Shown: positions 37,645 to 48,839 of the stretch, piece by piece
Layout of the letters: each line of letters opens with the position of its first letter
How positions within the stretch are numbered: position 1 is the stretch's first letter
DNA from: Plectrocnemia conspersa
Taxonomy: Eukaryota; Arthropoda; Insecta; Trichoptera; Polycentropodidae
Reading direction: 5' to 3'
Length of the DNA stretch: 64,000 nucleotides
Assembly (NCBI GenBank): GCA_009617715.1
Contig: VTFK01000009.1
Span: 620,001 to 684,000 of the forward strand
The notes under the pieces: model-generated
Databases searched by the model: none
What the model saw: the letters and a program-made list of their open reading frames with translations, nothing else
What the model was told of the DNA's origin: nothing
Position numbers and translations under genes: made by a program

Positions 37645-37722
37645 ATAACCGGAATGTCGTAGTCCTTAAGGCGTTGAACTGATATCCTAGAGACTATCGG
37701 TTCAGGTCCCGCAGCAAACTAA
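37645..37722 (+). mobile_element. tRNA-headed SINE copy 2
   Basis: CCGGAATGTCGTAGTCCTTA, then GGCGTTGAACTGATATCCTA, GAGACTATCGGTTCAGGTCC and CGCAGCA aligns with the copies at 22743-22826 (minus) and 46634-46702. GGTTCAGGTCC occupies the B-box position. The 3' body is AT-rich. Not foldable as a true tRNA. Confidence 0.65.
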
Positions 37723-38012
37723 ACATTTTAATATTAAGAATGCGCTATTATTAAAATTAAGCCCTAACTGCTAAGCGACATCTATTGATTGTAAGCTGTA
37801 ATTATAGTTAACAATATACAATAGATATCACTAATTTACAAACTGTGTTTTAAATCTTATCCAATTAAACGTGTAAGTGTTGATTATATAACAATAGTTT
37901 TTCAATGACGCATATTTGAGTCATCCACCTTTAGAGTGTTAAATATGGATAAATTTATATAAGTGTAATACAATCCTAAAACTCACTGAAAAAAATATGT
38001 TTTACAAGACTT

Positions 38013-39423
38013 TTAACCCTTTCACCGCGGATGACTTCTATAGGTGTCATCAAGAAAATCGCCAGTACTCATTAGACATTTAAAGGTGCCGTAAGCATTT
38101 GAGCCTAATAAAATGGCTTTTTAGTATAATTTAAGGCTGTAAATCATTTATTTGAACCATAATATTTTTAAAAATATGGCATGAATAGGTGCCCCCACAT
38201 ATTAATAAATTTCGAAATGGCGCTCAAAAATATCAGCTGTGGTGATAATATAAATGCAATCGGGGCCAGGCCCCACCCAATTTTTTTGTACATAAAAAAA
38301 ATAGGTGGGGTCGGTAAAGTTTTATTATATTTTGTGAAAATGATCAAATTTTATATTTAGACAAATATTCTACAAGTTTTTCGTATGTATTTGCCCATTT
38401 GAGGCAGAAATGATAAATATTACATTGTTTTTTTGTGGGGATCTGTTTTGGATTGGCAGGCGTTTTTACACCTAGAGCGAACCAGCGTAGTTTGGCCTCG
38501 TGGCTTTATTTTTGAATTTTTAAGTTTTGAATTTATTAAAACAGTTCTTAAAAATATAAATAAATTGATCATAAAAAATGATTACATTAAAAAATTATCC
38601 TAAAACTTGAAACTTTAAATACTTGTACCAGATTTAAAATCACAGTAATAATATCACGGTTAATATCGAATTCATCGTCACGTCCTTAAAAATTCAATAT
38701 TATATCGTCATTCGTAATTATATGGATAATTTTTAAAAGAAAATCAATATATGTATTTATAAATAATTAAAACACAGATTACTAATTCTGTTTTACATAA
38801 TTTAGTTATTTACTAGCTCGAAAATACATTAAATGTGTCGAGACTAATATTATCGTTTGAGTTGAGTACCCAGGTCGATAGTTGTCAATCGCTCATTTTA
38901 TTGGTGCGAGCGAGTAAGCGAGCTCTGCTAGCATAACGGCATCTCGCTCTTTTCCGTCTTAAAAATTTTATTTTTATTTCATAACAGACACACAATATAA
39001 AGTAATAATTATGCACAATTAGAGCATATGATCCCGTTTCATCCCATATCATAAAAATATAGATGCCCTTAGAAGGAAAAAATCAGTTTTAAAGCAATAA
39101 TGGACAACCTAAATCTGTCAAGTCTAGCGCGATGCCGTCCTAACAGCGCGCGCTTTGACCATGTTCCGATGAAAATTTTTACAATAAACTTACACTTGTA
39201 AATTTAAGATTATTGAGTTATTTGCATAAGTTAAAAATTCAATATTACTGAAATGTGTTTAACAGAAGTCTTTTTACTATTAATAAATTTAAATTTTCAA
39301 AATTTGCTTGAACACAAAGCCAATAAATGCATTCAAAGTTTTGTCGACATATTGTCGACGTTCGAGTACAACGCTTGAAATACGATGTCGACACATAGTC
39401 GACTTACGAGCGCAAAGGGTTAA
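38013..39423 (-). mobile_element. piggyBac-type element with TTAA target sites, defective
   Basis: TTAA lies at both edges (38013-38016 and 39420-39423). Termini are CCCTTTCACCGCGGATGAC (left) and, on the minus strand, CCCTTTGCGCTCGTAAGTC (right). Subterminal palindromes follow each end: GATGAC...GTCATC on the left and GTCGACTATGTGTCGAC on the right, with more GTCGAC copies at 39349-39360. The minus strand retains an acidic piece (DDEFDINRD, about 38680) and the C-terminal cysteine region RCKNACQSKTDPHKKT (from 38465). After one frameshift that region continues as WANTYEKLVEYLSKYKI and a stop at 38344. The catalytic DDE portion is deleted. Clear target sites and termini make this a confident call. 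Confidence 0.9.
38344..38507 (-). pseudogene. piggyBac transposase C-terminal cysteine domain fragment
   Basis: This is the end of a piggyBac transposase frame within the element above. It holds C-x3-C, then a lysine/histidine stretch, a frameshift, FCLKW and the terminal lysine-rich helix ending at TGA. The family's C-terminal cysteine-rich domain binds subterminal palindromes in terminal DNA, and such palindromes survive here. The protein cannot be made intact because of the frameshift and the loss of the core. Confidence 0.8.
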
Positions 39424-39474
39424 GAAATATTATTTATATAAATAATATTGTTGTAAGCCTACACTTTAATACAA

Positions 39475-39675
39475 AATATATAACAATTACAATTAATATA
39501 TAATTAAATTGCATAAAAATGACAATTTATACATAAACATTAAATAAAAAAATAAATTAAATTGCATAAAAATGAAATTGCATAAGAAATTTAAATTAAA
39601 AATGAAATTGCATAAAATTGCGAAAAAATAATTGCATGAAAAGTTAAATTGCATAAAAATGACACTATGTATACG
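39475..39675 (+). repeat. AAATTGCATAAAAATGA short repeats
   Basis: Several irregularly spaced copies of (TA)AATTGCATAAAAATGA or near variants occur at about 39507, 39560, 39576, 39602 and 39645. It is a degenerate minisatellite next to the piggyBac element. Confidence 0.6.
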
Positions 39676-39719
39676 TAAAAATTTGTTGTTTTTAATGATA
39701 AATAAATAACATTAATAAG

Positions 39720-41040
39720 TTGCTATTTCAGCATTTTTTATTTATAATATAATCTAGTATCTAAAACATTGCTTTCAATATATTTAATGAATATTATTTA
39801 ACCTAATAAATAATATACATATAATTAAAACTTATTGTTACATATTTTTATTGATAAATGGCTTATTAAAACGATAAATTATACTAGAAAAATACTAAAT
39901 CAAAGTTGATAAAAAAACATTGATTCTGTAAGAATATATGAATAAATAATTTTTTAATTTCTTGTAGCTAAAATTCTTACTAAAAATAATATTATTATAT
40001 ATATTAAAAAAAATATATTAACGACTTTAAATATTAGCAAAAATCTGATTTAATGGTAAATAATAAATATTAGACTATTGTTGTTCTAAAATTATTTTTA
40101 AAGCGAAATTCCTGTTTCTATTCATAATATAATCAAGTAAATAAAAATACATTAAGTAACATAATAATAATTATACTTATAATTTAAATTCTCATATTTT
40201 TTCTTAAGAATAGTTAATAAGAAAATATTTGATTTAACAAAGTTGATAAGAAAACATGTTAGGAAATTATTCACAGATTTTACATACTATATCAAACTTT
40301 TAATCCTTCATATAAATAATTATAAAAATTAGTATTTTTTAAGAAATGCTTTTAAAATATCGATAAATTGTATTAAAAAATTACACAAACAGTTGCTCTG
40401 AAACTAATCATAACTGTTATAAATAATTTTTTTTGTGGCAAAAAATGCATTAAAAAAGATAAAAACAACTTTAAATATCAGCAAAAGTCTAATAATTTTT
40501 TTTTATATTTCAAATAATAAATAAAACCAAGTAGATTTTCAGGCTTTTTTTATACAAAAAACTCCAGTTGCTAATAATTATTGATTCCGGTAACGAAGAC
40601 TATTTAAAATATTATAAATCTGGATAAATAAATATTTTTAATAGCGACTTTTAGATACATATAAACTATATATGTATCATATTATAAACTAGTATCTGAA
40701 ACATTGCTTTAAATAAATTTTGTAAGTAAAATTATGATAAATAATACACACATCCTTTATGATGATTGAGGCATATTAAAAAATAAAAAGTATAGAATAA
40801 ACAACAGATTGTACTAAAAAATTACGAAAACAAAATCGATGTAAAAATACATGTGCTGAAAGATTAATTTTTTGCAATAAAAACTTGTTTATAAAACAGA
40901 AAGATATTATATAATTAAAATAATAAAATTAACTTTCAACGTCAGCTTATATTTTATTACTGCTATATTTTTTTATATTAAAATTAAAAAGATATTATAA
41001 TTTTTTGGAAATTAAAAGTTAATGAATTTGTACTTTTTTT
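39720..41040 (+). repeat. Decayed tandem array, period about 450 bp
   Basis: Marker words recur in order. AACGACTTTAAATATTAGCA is at about 40020, ACAACTTTAAATATCAGCAA at about 40467 and AACTTTCAACGTCAGCTT at about 40930. ATTGTATTAAAAAATTACAC is at about 40368 and ATTGTACTAAAAAATTACGA at about 40810. CTAGTATCTAAAACATTGCT is at 39754 and again at about 40689. The spacing is near 450 bp, so about three units are present. All are AT-rich and without coding content. It could be an old satellite fragment or part of a large repeat. Confidence 0.6.
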
Positions 41041-41390
41041 TTTTATAATTTATTTATTTAAACTCAATTTGTGACCAAACAGGTTACCTTAAAGGGTAAA
41101 ATTTGAAAAAACCATAAGATTATTCACATAAAAACCACGTTGCTGCCCGAGAAGCAATGATTAAAAATAAATACTTAAATATTTTCTGAATAAGCTTGCT
41201 TGATAAACTACCGAGCAATACAATTAAATTTAACGTTAATATTTTAGGGATTGAATGACTCTTGAATAAATTTCCGAAGGAGAAAATAATGTTGAATACA
41301 ATTATTAAGTGCGTTTGATAATTATATTCTACAAAATTTAAAGAGGCTTAGATTAAAAAACACGTTTAATATAATTTAAAGGTGTACTAG

Positions 41391-41714
41391 TGTGTACCTA
41401 GATTTTATATTGTTCGTGAAGGTTCGTTTGATGGTTTATTGGGTATAGGTGCGAAAGCCTCCTAAGGTCCCACTGGACCTAAAATCGAACGGGACCTACG
41501 CGGAAGATATGCCGATAAACAACCCGGAAGCCTTCCAAGTGTACAAGATCCAGCTCTCTTAGAGGATAAGGCTTTATTCTCGTCGACATTTTACGATTCT
41601 GTACCCATCGAGGTGGAGTATTTGAAATGTATTTGTAACGTGACCCACACCTGGTATCGAGGAGAAACTATTATTCCCTTAGAATCTTCTGACCGACTGT
41701 ATAAAAACATGTGA
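41391..41714 (+). pseudogene. Coding-like segment, family unknown
   Basis: One plus-strand frame is open for about 107 codons with a single internal TAA (41463). The part after it (41466-41714, 82 codons to TGA) includes LPSVQDPALLEDKALFSS and PIEVEYLKCICNVTHTWYRG. Base composition is much less AT-biased than in the flanks and codon choice looks protein-like. There is no early ATG. A splice acceptor could be the AG at 41448 or 41466. I do not recognise the family. It may be a decayed exon, a retrocopy fragment, or a piece of an unfamiliar transposon. The opposite strand is also nearly open, which weakens the case. Confidence 0.4.
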
Positions 41715-42029
41715 AGCAATTTAAAAATAAGACATGGAGATTACATCGTGGTACTAGCTAAAATAATGTTATTAAGGACGAGTACAACTTAAATAATTAT
41801 TGTACAGTATCCACAAAGTGAAGCTGCTATGACAAATTTGTCTTTGAACCTGTTGCATCTGTTTAGTTATGACACTAAATAGACTAAATATTTACATTTA
41901 TATATATTGTAATATAATATAACAAGTATGAGCATAATCTCGCAAAAAATATTATTATTACTGTGCACTCTATTATAATTATTAAAATTTTCTAAAGTAA
42001 TAAAGTGTACATTGTGTTAATCTTCACTT

Positions 42030-42380
42030 TCCGCGTCGCAAAGCTTCATTAATTAACTTTCCCGAAAGTATTCCCTCAACGATGAAGTAATCCACCAGGG
42101 ACGACGTTTCAAGATGAATTGGACGTTTAGGCGCCAATCTTTCGCGAAAATTTATTTCACCATTTAACGCAGCAGACCGCACTTAGTGGAAACAAAGAAG
42201 TTTTCAAAAAGCGATGTTGCCATATTGACTTTCAACCGAGGACAATGGCACCGCTTTTACGCCCTGTTTGCCCTAAACTTTGGCCCATAATAATAATTAT
42301 CTTATAAGCGTAGTGGCGGCGCCGAAAGCGGAAAACTAAATATTTTCCGGGAAAATGCGCCGTAAAAGCTTATTTATAAG
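42030..42380. other. GC-richer island
   Basis: A compositional island with no long frame and no termini. Candidate regulatory element. The stretch 41715-42029 is AT-rich. The stretch 42381-43600 is mixed, with mild GC-rich patches at 42690-42850 and 43190-43500 and nothing that can be named. Confidence 0.3.
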
Positions 42381-43599
42381 AGATGTCAAGATTTTTTTAT
42401 CACGTACAAAATTTATATGGATTTCACAAATAAAGATAAAATATAATAAAAGCCTAGACACTTATGTTAGTGAGTATCAATCGCTCACGTTATAGGAATG
42501 TTATATTGACTCTTTGGTCTTAGGATAAGAGCCATCTCCAATTACTAGCTAATCCTATATTTGCTCTTGGTTGAAGTTTGTACAAACTCAGTGAATCAAA
42601 GTTGGAAAGCTTTTAAAGTTCAGATGTTTTAATGTGAATGTCTGTTTCCTGTTTTCTTGTATTTATAACCATGCCATCTTCATAGAAGATTTTTTTCCGC
42701 CTCTTTCGGTGGAACGGCCAATTATAAAAGAGTGGTGAATTTTTGAAACAGATTTTTGTTGGCTCTGAGAGCAGATTACCAATGGCAGCTTAAGATTAAG
42801 CACAGGCAGCTTAAAGCGTTTGTGACGGATACTTTTTATCTGCCTTTTTACTGCAACGTGGTCTATCCATTTTTTTGTGGTATTAGTTTCTAGTGACGGT
42901 TTTCATTAACATTTTCATGTTTTAATGTCTAAATAATATTCCACATTATAAGACTTATCCTCTTTTAATCTCAGAGGGTTATATTATATAATACATCACC
43001 CGTACATTAACTCTATCCGCATGTAAAGCATGCATATGGCTTTAGGTTAAAATTTCCTTTTTTACATCACCGGTATGCGGTCGAAAAGTTTTCACTCGAA
43101 AGGTCCAAAATGAAATATGTTAATGGAGCAGGGTCTGAAATGTATTTTTTTTTTATTTTTATTTTTTTATCTAAACCCATCCCTCGGACTTATTTATGAT
43201 GCGCAATAAATCAGATGCCACCGATACGAGAACAAATAAGTACGGTGCCCCACTTACAAAAGAACGCAAATTGTGAAATATATTCGGGGGTTGGAGCGAA
43301 AATTACGATTATTATGATTTGTAAGTGTAAAAATGTTACGAAAGAACACAACTCGGGGAAATTGTGAAAGTTTCCTCAAATGGATGTTCCGCTGATGTGG
43401 TCTCTTGGTAAACAAAGCGTCGTTTTGTCAACTTAACCCTTTACATTTATGAAGTTATCTGGAATAATTAACTCGCTAGGCAGTGCTTATGTTAGCTCCT
43501 ACAGTTTATAAGAAGGGAGTGGTATTTATTCAAAATACATATGTGTGCGTACCTTACTGTGTGTATTTATTTCTTTAGATACAATTTTAAGTACAACGT

Positions 43600-44340
43600 G
43601 TATAATAATAATTATTTTTATATGTTTGCTTTCACCCAAAGTTACATCCGAAGAAAATATGGATGACTTTCAGACATTATGAAAAATATTATGCGTTAAT
43701 ACTGATTAGTTGAGAACAAATGAGATTTTGGGGAAAATGTTAGAAGGCAAACCCTGCATGATGCTACAATGCTATCTAACTGCTGCTACTCATCTTAAGG
43801 TTATTGACAAGTTGTTTAAGCACACAAACAATTGCAGGGGTACGTAAAAATATTAAATAGTGATGTTTGTTAGCGAATTTATCACAAATTGATTATCATG
43901 AGAGGGGCGAAGACAGTAGAAAATTTAAGTATCTGAAGGGAAATACATTGTGACTAAAGCAAAAAGTATTGCAAGTATATTGCAAGTGAATAAAGCAAAA
44001 CTAAAGGGCAGTAAGACAAAGCTTATGTATCAGAACTCAGATAATATATTAAGATAATAATAACTGCCATGACAAATAATAAATGTAAAATAGTAAATTA
44101 GTATAATAAAATAAATTTCTCTACATAGCAATATCATAATAAAAAAATACTTATTGTTCATGTATAAACAGATTGTAAATAAATAAATAAATAAAAAAAC
44201 TGCCAGGGAAACCATTGACAAAAGCAAAGGTGACAGAAATGCAGGTTGATTTGATGACGAATGAAGACGAGAATTATTAATTTTTGATTACCTGCAAATT
44301 GCTACAAGACAAACTATGAAAACGTATAAAAAAGTGTAAT
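43600..44340 (+). other. Possible decayed coding sequence, unassigned
   Basis: Short plus-strand open patches have protein-like codons: LQCYLTAATHLKVIDKLF near 43775, KGNTL or GKYIVTKAKSIASILQVNKA near 43950, and KPLTKAKVTEMQVDLMTNED near 44213. They are separated by stops and by an AT-rich insertion with an (AAAT)n tract at 44180-44200. I cannot assign a family. Confidence 0.2.
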
Positions 44341-45279
44341 GTAGTCAAAAGAAATACACAAACATAAAAAAACGAGCACGACAGAAATCATATTGATTTT
44401 AAATTGTCAAGTTTATCAATTGAACCACTATTTTATTCACAATTGAAGAGATTACTTATATTCTTAGCCGTTAAACACGGGTTCGACTATTGATTAAACG
44501 TTTGAACCGTTTAAAATAAATTGGGTTTCTTCGTTAAAATGGGACAACACCGTAGGGAACCTCTTAACGGCTTAAGTTACAAGGTACGTGCGATAAATCA
44601 GAAAGGAGAAAATATCTATTGGCTTAGGAAAAGATAGCCCGTGCATTTGGGTTTGTAAAATTTGTAAAACTTGCCACTCTTTTGTAATTGATCGCCATTT
44701 TTTTGTAAAATGTACCACAAACGCGGGCAACCAATAACTTTGTCTAAAACATTTCTATTGGCACACCTGACCATTCATATAAGAGTCTTTCGACTGACCA
44801 GAATATGAAAGGAAGAAATAACTAAATACAGATGACAAAACAAATTGCAAAAATACTATATAGGAATTAGGTGTAGTCCTAAATTAAAACTGGAGTAATT
44901 AAAAAAAAATAGACTCTTTGATAAAATGGAACACCACCGTGAGAAAACTTTATAATAGATTGAGTCAAATCACCAGCCATTAATCGCGGATAAACACGGA
45001 CAACTAACTATCACTATTTCACACTTTCTCAGATACTTTATCAGGCACTTCATAGTTCAAGGCATCAGAACTTAGCAAGAAATATTAACGCATGATTATT
45101 TTGAAAGGTTGGAGTATATTTAATACAAAGAATCTTTCAAGTCGGTAAAATAAAAAAAAATGCTTGCATTTGTAATACATATCTTGATTAAAAATAAAGA
45201 TATTCATATTTATTTTTGTAGTAATATTTTTACATTTAGGTTTCCCTAAATATTATTTTTGAGATAAATATTTTTTTTA

Positions 45280-45910
45280 TTCACAGGGGAATAAATTTCG
45301 TTCTTTTCTATATTGAGATACAAAGGATTCCTGTCTCTGGCGAAACACAGAAGGGTTCGATTGTAATTTACTCATCGCTGGTTGAGATCGACTGACCCGA
45401 GAAAAGTCTCGAATCCCACAACGGTTCGCAATAAAGGGTCGACACTTGCGATTATATATGGCGCGTTTTTGCGATTTCTTCCCCGCCAAAGGCGACAAAG
45501 GAGAGCGATTTTTTTAATCCCTTTGTCTCGAATGGGTTTCGCCTTTGGCGAAAAGAGACCCATTGTTTCGCCGATTATGCAACAAAGAAGAAAAAAAACA
45601 CCCTCTAGAGAAAGTTTCCATATTTCTGACACAATTTGTAATAACAAAGACCGCCACTCACCGTAAACGTACGTTCCTTGGCGCGAACTCAGCTTGCACG
45701 ATTCATTCACTAGACTTCAATCTGAAACAATAAAAATAATAATAATATATATTATTTTTATTTCGAATTAAGCTCGCGTCCGAGTAAAAGCTTTCATTGT
45801 TATGGTAAACTACCAGAGGTCCGGGAACGTGTTTTGGAGTCCCGGCTCTCGTTAATAGGAAAACTTTAGCGATACAACCCTTTGGGTACATTGAAGCGTG
45901 TCAACGTATT
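45280..45910. other. Large GC-richer island with nested inverted repeats
   Basis: The island is open in several frames on both strands, none of which gives a recognisable protein; the openness reflects composition. Its core (45484-45564) contains a compound set of inverted repeats, listed separately. The 3' part holds a (AAT)n-like tract at 45728-45760. A structured non-coding or regulatory element is the likeliest reading. Confidence 0.35.
45484..45564. repeat. Nested, mutually exclusive hairpins
   Basis: CGCCAAAGGCGA (45484-45495) is the perfect complement of TCGCCTTTGGCG (45539-45550), and GACAAAGG (45494-45501) of CCTTTGTC (45520-45527). The same 3' segment can instead fold locally: TTCGCC (45538-45543) pairs with GGCGAA (45547-45552), enclosed by AATGGGT (45531-45537) and ACCCATT (45558-45564). 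The two folds compete for the same bases. The pairing is seen in the sequence; any function is inference. Confidence 0.75.
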
Positions 45911-46633
45911 CGACGTAGGGTATTCCTGTTTACGTCCAAAAAATTCGGAACATAAATATATGTTTCCTTCATAAAACATTTGGTGACACATACTTTATAT
46001 CCTGTTGAAATGAAACTTTTTGTACGTGTTAGTTCTGCCCCTGAACGTGTGTATGAATAGATAAACTATTATAAATCTATCTTATTTATAAAAGTTTACC
46101 ATTCTGCTTGTAAATGTTTACTGTGAAATTCCTGGATAATTATTTAAAATAAAACAATACATTGACTATGGCTTTGATAAGTAGTAAATTAATTCTAGTA
46201 AGGTAAGCATAAAACGAATGGCTTGAGAACGAGCAATTAAAAGTCAATGAAATTTAACTATTGATTCAATGATGAAAAAACGAGGAAATAGCTACGCGAT
46301 TTCCGATTGAGTTCTAAAATTCTTTGAATTTCACAGCACATAACATTCGAATAAATTTCACAGTATTTACTACAACAAACACAGTTACTTGTGAATGTAT
46401 AATATTTTAATTTAACCTAGACAATGAATCTCACTGATACATTTAATTGCAAAAATTTGTCTATTTCCAAAAATCATATTGAATAATAATAAAAGTAAAT
46501 CACATTAACAGTTGTCTATTGCAACAAATATCTACGCAAGAGAAAAAATATTCTTTAAAACTGAAACTTAACATCGTATATAATCAAATGGTATAGTATA
46601 TTATTATTACATAACATCTTTTTATATCAATGG

Positions 46634-46702
46634 TTGAAATGGCGTAGTTCGTGAGGTCTAGCCTAGTAATCCAGAGACCACAGGCTCAAGCCACGGCAGC
46701 AT
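46634..46702 (+). mobile_element. tRNA-headed SINE copy 3
   Basis: AAATGGCGTAGTTCGTGAGG then TCTAGCCTAGTAATCCAGAG, ACCACAGGCTCAAGCCACGG and CAGCA aligns closely with the copy at 22.8 kb. GGCTCAAGCC stands where the B box should be. An AT-rich body follows (ATTTTATTTATAAAA). Not a functional tRNA gene. Confidence 0.7.
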
Positions 46703-47189
46703 AATCGAATTTTATTTATAAAAATTTACTATAAATAAAAACCGGTCTCAGCTGCAATTAAAAATTATGTAACACATAATAATTTATAATTAATTATATT
46801 CATAGTTATCACCGATTCCTTAACATTTCAGTTTGGTGGTTAATATTAACTTTAAAGTATTCATCTGATTTGTTAACCAGTTCGTACAGATTTATTCGGT
46901 TATAACACTTTCAAATTACAACGGAAAATCAAAAAAATTTGAACGAAATTATCACTCAGTAATATAATTATATATTCATAGATAATTTGTAACACAGCTC
47001 ATGGAATAATATAAACGACGTTTCTTAGAAACAAGGTTTTCAATAGTTCTCAGAACTACGTAAAATGCCTTTCCGAGAAAAATATGATAGCATGATGAAG
47101 TCGTTTTAAAGAAAATATAACCATTGGCTTAGCAATTAGATTTTCAATTAGTTTACGAAAATAAGAATTCATTTTTGAAAAACACTATT

Positions 47190-47392
47190 CTTTTGCTAGA
47201 CGACAGGGATTTAATACATTTGGAGAAGCGCTTGACAGCTGATCTTGGATTGGCAATCAAAGTAAAAACTTCGGTATATCCCCTTTTTTTTTGTTCTGTT
47301 AAATCACCTAAAAAAGTTTTCGTCCTTGGCCGGCCATCCCCATTGAAGATTTCGCTTCATAAAGAACGTATTCAAAAACTTTATATATAGCT
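47190..47392 (+). other. Unrecognised open frame, possibly coding remnant
   Basis: About 67 codons are open to TAG at 47390, including LLLDDRDLIHLEKRLTADLG and KVFVLGRPSPLKISLHKERI. There is no ATG upstream within the open stretch. The composition is somewhat less AT-biased than in the flanks. No family recognised. It could be a transposon remnant or chance. Confidence 0.2.
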
Positions 47393-48174
47393 AGACTTCA
47401 AATTTAAATTTATTATATATATCGTGGAACTTAGGTTCAAATGAATTGCTGCAATTGCGGCTTTAAAACCAATATTTTACAGAAAAGAGCAATAACCAGA
47501 AAAAATAAAAATAACGTCACACTATTTATTTATTTTTTCTAAGTTCCAAGTAATTTAAATAAGTGATAAATAACACACCTTTCTATACTAACTTCATAGT
47601 AGATTTAAAATATCGAAAATTAAAGAACATTGTCATAAACATACATAAAAATACTATAAATATATTACACAAGACTATATTAACCCATTAATCTCCAAAA
47701 TTGGTTAATATGACAATTTCTAACATAAATTTTAGGTCTAAATAAAAAATACCTAAGCACATTGTTTATAAGCTTCAGGTTCCAATTTAAGTAAATAGTT
47801 TCAAATAATATTAAGCTTCATAATTGATGTATTTTTATTTAAATGTATTCTTTTTAAGTTTTTGTATATTTACTTAATTTAAATGGTTTTTTAAAACTTT
47901 TAGTCATATTGTATATTTTTAATTATGAATTTTATACTAGAATATAGTAATAAACCAAGAAAATGTATTTTATTTTATTAAATGTATTTTCATGTACGTA
48001 AGTTTTAACCACATGCACAGTTTGTTATGACTGAGTCTCGAAAGTTTAGCCACAAATATATTTCACGCAATAATAAAAAAAAATGTAAACGAATAATTGC
48101 GTTATCAATTAAATAATACACAGTATAACTATTTGCACACCTGTCTAGGTACTATAATCGCCCATAAGTAACGC

Positions 48175-48245
48175 TAAAAACTCTTTGTTTGGAAAGGACG
48201 CGCGCTCGTTAGATTTAATACGCTGCGCATGATACAAAGGCAACA
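48175..48245 (+). repeat. Dispersed repeat copy 3 (TTTGTTTGGAAAGGACG family)
   Basis: CTCTTTGTTTGGAAAGGACG then CGCGCTCGTTAGATTTAATA aligns with the copies at 15940 and 25750. It lies in a GC-richer patch that continues to about 48290. Confidence 0.6.
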
Positions 48246-48572
48246 GGCCCTATAATGCGCATTGCCACGTGTAATCTGTGTTTCCAGTAGCATGTTTTAT
48301 AAGTTTTTTCATAGTGTTTCTTATTTAGTAATATTTTATTTAAATTTAATAATGCTACAATTACTTAAATTCCATTTGCTTCAGTAAGACTATGTACAGA
48401 AGACAATTTGTGACATTACATATTATAAATAACATAGAAAATACTACATATACATTTTTAACTAGACTGCATGATATATACATACATATATTTTAAAAGG
48501 CTACTAAATTTGGCTTATTCTGTTTTTGACCTAAATAATATATTACCAAATGATTAAATGTATATATTTCAA

Positions 48573-48718
48573 TACAACAGCACTATCGAATAAAGTTTTA
48601 TGTTATCCATATACATTTTTCATGTGAATAATATATTTAAATATGTACAACAGCACTATCAAATAAAGTTTTATGTTATCTATACATATTTTTCATATAT
48701 ATAATATAATAATAGTGT
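48573..48718 (+). repeat. Tandem duplication, unit about 73 bp
   Basis: TACAACAGCACTATCGAATA at 48573 is repeated at 48646 with one change, and homology continues through AAAGTTTTATGTTATC and ATTTTTCAT to the end of each unit. Two copies only. Confidence 0.85.
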
Positions 48719-48839
48719 ATTTACATACATTTTATTTGACTTGTATATAAACGCATTATGAAAAATCATCGCAAGAATAACTTCTTGCTAACATAGTAGA
48801 AAACTTTTTACCGAGACGATAGACAAATACAACTAGAAT

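Noticed and set aside
37426..37662. Plus-strand 78-codon protein
   Set aside because: The frame runs across the right end of the hAT element, its target duplication and the start of the SINE, so it cannot be one gene.
43433..43450. piggyBac end at TTAACCCTTTACATT
   Set aside because: Only TTAACCCTTT matches; the following bases diverge, and no partner end or transposase piece is nearby.
45277..45733. Protein-coding gene in overlapping frames at 45.3-45.7 kb
   Set aside because: Several frames on both strands are open at once, products have no known motifs, and the openness follows from GC-richer composition and inverted repeats.
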